From positions 4,340,001 through 4,404,000 of the forward strand of contig NC_135259.1 of assembly GCF_964204865.1 (NCBI RefSeq): DNA of 64,000 bases. Reading direction: 5' to 3'. This document shows, one piece after another, positions 58,915 to 64,000 of the stretch. This stretch comes from Styela clava. Its lineage: Eukaryota; Chordata; Ascidiacea; Stolidobranchia; Styelidae. Position 1 is the stretch's first letter, and the number at the start of each line of letters is the position of its first letter. A model generated the notes under the pieces. It made no database searches and was not told the DNA's origin. It saw nothing but the letters and a program-made list of their open reading frames with translations. Made by a program: the position numbers and the translations under genes.

Positions 58915-58965
58915 GAATTAGGGGTGTCTCAAAAATGTCGTGTCCCACGTGTCCCACTTGTTTCA
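58915..58965. repeat. GTGTCCCACGTGTCCCA repeat, single arm
   Basis: GGGGTGTCTCAAAAATGTCG then TGTCCCACGTGTCCCACTTG. It matches the inverse of the arm at 59930-59977. The other arm is absent, so this is a fragment or a solo end. Confidence 0.5.
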
Positions 58966-59885
58966 ATTATATCGTTATTATTGAAGTGCTTTCGTTTCGA
59001 GGCCAAAAAATGTTTATACGGAGAAATTTTGCATGCGCGGGAATTTTCGTCAGCGTTTAGTTTTATCAAAAATCATGCTCTGACTTTAAATGCACGCTTT
59101 ATTCACCTTTGATTCTGGATTTAGCCTAACAATCACAGGAAATGGGTGTAAAGACCCCGCCATGTGGATTGAAATAGACGATAGAACGTACAAGTAATCG
59201 CAGTTGGTTAGCTTTCGTTAGTTTGCCTTCTTTGTATCGAAGTTGAGTTGGACCTTCAAGTTAGTAAAAGAAGCGTTTTTGAAGGGCGGTGCGAATGCGA
59301 AACTCAAACTGGCCTGCTCATTGCGACGCCTAATCGATCGGTACATTACTTTCTGGAACAGGCTTCTATCCCGTATACTTATTAACGACGTGTGTGTTGC
59401 CCGGTAAAAACTCGGCCTGAGATAGGAATGCAGTCCTAACATTTCTATATCGGAGGTTTTAACTCATTCAATGGCAAAAACTATTAATAAAAGTGCAAAT
59501 CGCTCACATTTAGGAAAAATTCCGAATTCCACATGACGAATTTTTCTGAAGTATTTTCTCGGTATTTTTACAAATTTTTCGCGATTTTTATAATGCGATT
59601 TTCCTTTCTCGAAGTTTGAATCATCCAGCTTGAACTTTTTACTCGATATCACATAGTTTAACAATGCCGGAGTCACAAAATAACCAAATGAGCAACCAAA
59701 TTGAACGATATTGTATAATGCTTGTTAATATTTGGAATATCCTTATTAGGTGATAATCAGGCGTCAGTTTAGTTGTAAAACCGTCTTGCATTAGGTAAAT
59801 TTTTCAAGATATGGAACAATGTTCATAAGTACATGTATTCTTTTTAAATTTCTTTGATTATGTGCGTAACAAATCACTACAGAAA

Positions 59886-59980
59886 CTGGGGTGTCTTAGA
59901 ATTGTTGTGTGCCACTTGTCTTTGTGTCACGTGGGACACGTTGGACATGTGGGACACGAAATTTTCGAGACACCGCAGAA
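59886..59980. mobile_element. About 95-bp palindromic miniature element
   Basis: The left arm GGGGTGTCTTAGAATTG followed by GTGTGCCACTTGTC mirrors the right arm CATGTGGGACACG then AAATTTTCGAGACACCGC. The flanks CAGAAACT and CAGAATTA are only partly alike, so the target duplication is uncertain. No coding capacity. Confidence 0.5.
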
Positions 59981-60117
59981 TTAGTTTCCTACATAGAAGC
60001 CTAACACAAATTTTTGAGATAAAAAGATATACTAGGCCTACTGTAATTTATATATCAATATCCAATTCCTGTGTCTATGTAGGATCGGTAACGTTGATAA
60101 TCTATATCAATTATACC

Positions 60118-60602
60118 TAGGCTTACCATACGTCCCGCTTTAGGCGGGACAGTCCCGCTTTTCAGCGTTTTGTCCCGCCTTCCCGATAAGTCAGCCAAAA
60201 GTCCCGCTTTTCCAGCATAATACACAAACATGTTATCGTTGCTGTTGTTTCTGTGTAGCGCAGCGCTAGCCTACTTACTGAAGGTGAATGCGTTCGTTTC
60301 CCGCTGATTCCCATTGATGGCAGACGTATCGCATGTAAAACCAATACTAATTAGTCTAAATTCAAATTATTTGTACCGGTATTGTTAACGTCAATTCCTT
60401 CCTATTTTTCGAACTGAACCCGATATTTGGACAGAGAATATGCGCATGAAATTTCGATAACAATATGGTCAATAAAGACAGCCGGGACAGCTTTAAATGT
60501 AGGAATGTAGGCCTATGTAGTAAAGTCGGAAAATGTGAAGTTACAAAATCGTTGTCTTTTGGGGCGTCCCGATTTGTCAGTCACAAAAATATGGTAACCC
60601 TA
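60118..60602. mobile_element. Non-autonomous hAT-type element, 485 bp, perfect TSD
   Basis: Ends TAGGCTTACCATACGTCCCG and CGGGACGCCCC...ATATGGTAACCCTA (right terminus read inverted: TAGGGTTACCATAT) form the terminal repeat, with GTCCCG blocks beside each. The flanks are identical, ATTATACC (60110-60117 and 60603-60610). The left third holds repeated CCCGC(T)TTT palindromes. No transposase frame. Confidence 0.88.
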
Positions 60603-62144
60603 ATTATACCTATATATTCGTAAATAACCAAAATGAAGATCAGATCACATTTACCATACAATTGTTTAAAAATACGTGAAGGCGTTCTTGAAATTTGTTT
60701 ATGTCTTGAACAACCACCAATGTTATAAGTTATTATTTTTATCCAAACGTTAATAAATTAGAAAACTCAATAAGACTTAATATTATTGAGTTTGATTTTT
60801 TCATTCATTTATCATCAATTTTATCTCGATTTGAAACGGATGAGCATCGCTATAATGTATGAACACGAATGTCGAACGTTCTATAAAATTGTTTAAATAT
60901 ATATATAAATTAAAATAGACTATGATAATTTTTCAAAACAGCAACAACACCTCAAATGTTGCGTTGTTAACTTTATTGGATTACCAATAATGTAAACGAC
61001 ACAAGATAGGTAGGTCCCAGTGCAAATATCAATATTATTGTCCAATTATCATTTTGCTTCTCGTACTACCTATCGCTACTTAGATGATGTTACCTGAATA
61101 CAAGAAGGTTGTGTACAAATATAAATGTTTTGAGGCAGTGAGGAAGTAAATTCAAGGTTTTCTGTTGTGGAGACGACCCGTTGTTGCTATTTTAAGCTTT
61201 TGAGCGCTAAACCTGACAGGTCTGTGGCAAACCTTTTCACTTGTACAAACCTAAATACTAGTCTCTTGTACAGGCATAAATTGCTTTCATACTGCATTCC
61301 GGTGCTACTGTGGATATTTCAATGAAAAAAACATTTATTATTGAAGAAGAACTTTTACAATTTCAATATAGGATATATTTTAACGCCTTGTGCATTTGTT
61401 TTACTATGGCACCAAGTTCCCAAAGTACAAAAGAGTTTACTGGTTGCATGTAGATTGTATTTATAAATATGATGCGTATTTTAAATTAAAACTAAAATGT
61501 CAAGTATCAATTATTAGATATGGATGTATAAAAAAACTACGAAGCGTACATGCTTGTTACGTATGGAGTTACGCAAAATAAAAATAGAGCAAGCTGGAAC
61601 AAGTATTGGATACATACACTATCTATTTTTAATTAATAATACGTGTAGTGATTTATGTATGACGTAATAGAAAATAAAAAACCTAAATACTGTACATAAA
61701 ATTAGATCTGTTGCATCGAAACTTGGCGATTCATATGCACATGCTGAACAATATGAGCAAAAGTATAAACAAATATTATATTATTTAATATCACCTTTGA
61801 ACTTTTTGCATTGGATTCTCCACCACTAAGTCGTTGATTGAAAATGATGTTAAGTTAAAAACTTTTATTAAATTAAAAAGCAAAAAATATAAATAAAATA
61901 TTATAACAGTGTAAAGACTTGTATAATAAAATGTAAGGCAGGCAGTGAATATCTTTCGCAACATGTTCAATTTCGAATATTTGTGCAACTAGTGTATACG
62001 CAGTTGGTCACGAATTGCGGTAAATCACCCCTTGCCGCGCGAAGTTGTGCATTGGCAACAAAGGCTCTGGAGCTTAATTCTTCGTGTTTTAACTCCGCGC
62101 TAAAAAACGATTATTTATCACTTGTATTCATCTCCTATATCAGG
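60603..62144. other. Intergenic region
   Basis: AT-rich; no gene or repeat termini recognised. The poly(A) site of the membrane-protein gene that ends at 62145 should lie in its right part. Confidence 0.35.
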
Positions 62145-63572
62145 TCAGGTTTCTGCAGATTCTACCCCCGCATTAGATGATTCCGTTGTTCGTTGTAAAG
62201 ATTCATAGTCAGGTAAAATAAACATTGGAATGAGATTCGTTTCCGTTTTGTCTTCTCCATCTTCTGCATACCAGGATCCATATTCAGGAGGTTTGTCATC
62301 AAAGTGATTCACTTCTGGATTCTCCAGATCCAACGCCAGAGAAATTGTCGGTATTTGACCTGAGTAGTAGTACACAGTAGTTAAATATTTTCGAATAACG
62401 ATTTACACAAGCTTGACAAAACTGCATTGTTTTTGGGCGCCCCAGAAGGTTGTGTACCAACATGGAGGTAACTAATTTTGTTCGCCTACTCTACATCAAG
62501 TTGTGTAAATGGGCTCTGTCCCCGAACTCGTGATATAACTAAAATAAAGAAATCGGAATAAATTTATGGCTCATCCCTAACCTGGTACACACACTACGGC
62601 AGTGCCGTTTTTTGTATTTTGTTGAAACCAAATAGTACTTTACCAGTTTGATTTCCTTCGTTGATCTGAGTTGTAGGAGAACGTTTCTTTTTACAACAAA
62701 ACCAACAAAAACAGCACAAACCAATTACTCCAACAGGAATACAAACGCTTACAATAATGATTTGTGTCCTTTTATAAAATAAAAAAAAGTATAAATAATA
62801 AACAAATTGTTACTTTCTATTTAGTATTAAAATTCTATGGATACGGTATATGCTCACATTTCTTCAAAAATTGTTTCAAGATTCGTCGTTTTTATATAGC
62901 TTTTCATACTCGCTGTTTGCAAGCGCAATGTTAAAATGGTGAGTAGAGATGAAATTGAATCATATATTTGACAGATAATAAAGATTTCTTAATGTGGAAT
63001 TGGGACAAGAACAAAGACGCTTTTATGTTCATTCATAGATACAATTTCGCTCGAGTACTGTACTTCCCAAAGATAAAATTATTTGTTTTTTGCACTATAT
63101 TTTCGATAATTTTTTGGCGCTCCCGTAGTATGTGCACCAAGATGGCGGACATCGGAACGTAGTATGTGTTCCACGTTAGGGTTAGGCCATAATTTCCCCA
63201 TATTTTAGTTCTACCACGAGTTTGGGGACTAGCCAAATGACTCCCGTAGTATTTGTACCTGAAATTGTGGCCTAACCCTAACATGATACACATAGTAGGT
63301 TCCGATTTCCGCCATTTTGGTTCACATACTACGCAGGTATCATTTTTTTTTGCTTTAGATCGTCAATTCTATATAGAGCAAGTCTGGCTGAAAATTGAAA
63401 TCGCTTATCGTTAGACGCGGTAAATGATTTTAAAAATAAATAAGGATTTTGTACTCTGTACGATAGTGTTTTTCTAATATTTCTGTATCATATTCTGCTT
63501 TCGAACAGCATACATTAGAGGAGCAGCAACGTCTTTCAGCTGGGCATCCCATATGCCATTGACAATATCGAC
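62145..63572 (-). CDS. 3' end of an unidentified single-pass membrane protein
   Basis: I do not recognise the protein. The last exon is 62359-62145 (phase 1 in, TGA end) and the one before it 62768-62644 (donor GTAAAG). Together they encode a hydrophobic segment IIIVSVCIPVGVIGLCCFCW, a basic stop-transfer patch CCKKKRS, and an acidic cytoplasmic tail of about 90 residues. The tail contains a WW-domain-type PPxY motif (KPPEYGSWY). A further upstream exon, 63572-63514, encoding VDIVNGIWDAQLKDVAAPLM, joins in phase and may be the juxtamembrane ectodomain, but its acceptor lacks a good pyrimidine tract. The rest of the gene lies beyond the right edge or in exons I could not find. A type I receptor or adhesion protein is inferred only from topology. 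Confidence 0.65.
62430..62612. repeat. CATACTACGG-family repeat in membrane-protein intron
   Basis: GAAGGTTGTGTACCAACATG then GAGGTAACTAATTTTGTTC at the left, CCCTAACCTGGTACACACAC then TACGGCAG at the right. Same layout as 8883-8996, including GGTAACTA and the AATCGGAATAAA block, with an extra 60 bp in the middle. Confidence 0.6.
63108..63345. repeat. CATACTACGG-family repeat, two back-to-back units
   Basis: The left unit has CCCGTAGTATGTGCACCAAG, ATGGCGGACATCGGAACG and GTTAGGGTTAGGCC. The right unit is its inverse with GGCCTAACCCTAAC, TTCCGATTTCCGCCATTTTG and CACATACTACGCAGG. The whole is a long imperfect palindrome. The middle, 63200-63260, holds another CCCGTAGTATTTGTACC. Confidence 0.6.
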
Positions 63573-64000
63573 CTTACAAAACATTAAACATTAAAAACAA
63601 TCAATTATATGGAAAGAAAAGTAGAATAAAATGTGGTCTGTTTACAAAATATATACACCCCTCGCTCTGACAAAAAAACAGAACAGCTATTTGAGTTATG
63701 GTACCATGCAATAAAGAACGGTAATCAATCCTTTCACTATAGCATATTTAATTTATCCCAACCATTTTCAGTTTGTTGTTGTGAATCGAACTAGTATTCA
63801 AGTATGTGCTTTTGTTCTTTCGAAAAAGATTTGCTCTGTCAAAATATTTTTATAATTTATTATCTGGCACTAAAATCATGCTTTCCGTGTCTGAATAAGT
63901 ATTGGGATTTACGACAAATCAATACGACAAACGCATGCTGCAATTGCCTTGGTCATGCATAGCTGAATAAAATTGTAAGAAATTCTATCAAATTGTTTGA
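63573..64000. other. Right-edge stretch
   Basis: No exon with convincing splice sites was found; presumably intron of the minus-strand membrane-protein gene. Confidence 0.3.

Noticed and set aside
1..64000. CRISPR arrays, bacterial operons, ribosome binding sites, replication origins
   Set aside because: The window is clearly eukaryotic (spliced genes, poly(A) signal, hAT elements); no regularly spaced repeat arrays occur.
1..64000. Canonical tRNA, rRNA or snRNA genes
   Set aside because: None could be drawn by eye on either strand; only tRNA-derived SINE heads were seen.

Overview
This is an AT-rich, intron-rich animal nuclear genome segment. Introns are mostly 0.3-1.5 kb with GT-AG borders, and mobile DNA is dense, mainly hAT-type DNA transposons and their short deletion derivatives. 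The gene set points to an invertebrate metazoan: alpha-1,6-fucosyltransferase, inter-alpha-trypsin-inhibitor heavy chain (ITIH) domains and a Rolling stone homologue. The ITIH content makes an invertebrate deuterostome such as a tunicate plausible, but the sequence alone does not settle the species.

Layout. 0-9.7 kb is transposon territory. It holds a decayed hAT gene, then a 3.5 kb BED-zinc-finger hAT element (3221-6749) with perfect 8-bp target duplications, itself split by a 1.2 kb retroelement-like insert, then a 1.2 kb hAT derivative. 9.7-20.8 kb is a complete ten-exon minus-strand FUT8 gene (553 aa); its introns carry three more hAT or Mutator-like elements. 21-27.8 kb is an intergenic repeat field. 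It includes a 1.75 kb inverted copy of part of the next gene, with one intact orphan exon, and hammerhead-ribozyme-like repeats.

27.8-51.3 kb is one minus-strand gene of 30 exons, all in consistent phase (1609 aa). It joins a secreted VWA7/hemicentin-type front half (signal peptide, Het-C-like segment, VWA, beta-sandwich modules) to an entire ITIH body (VIT, second VWA, Thr/Pro linker, DPHF site, ITIH C-terminal domain). This is the most interesting object in the window. 54.0-56.5 kb is a three-exon plus-strand Rolling stone-like membrane protein with a poly(A) signal. 62.1-63.6 kb holds the 3' exons of an unidentified single-pass membrane protein that runs off the right edge.

How the genes relate. 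FUT8 is a Golgi N-glycan enzyme, the VWA-ITIH protein is probably secreted or matrix-associated, and the Rolling stone protein is a plasma-membrane protein. There is no operon or obvious shared pathway. All exon borders were read by eye from splice signals, phase and family similarity; no database or expression data were used.
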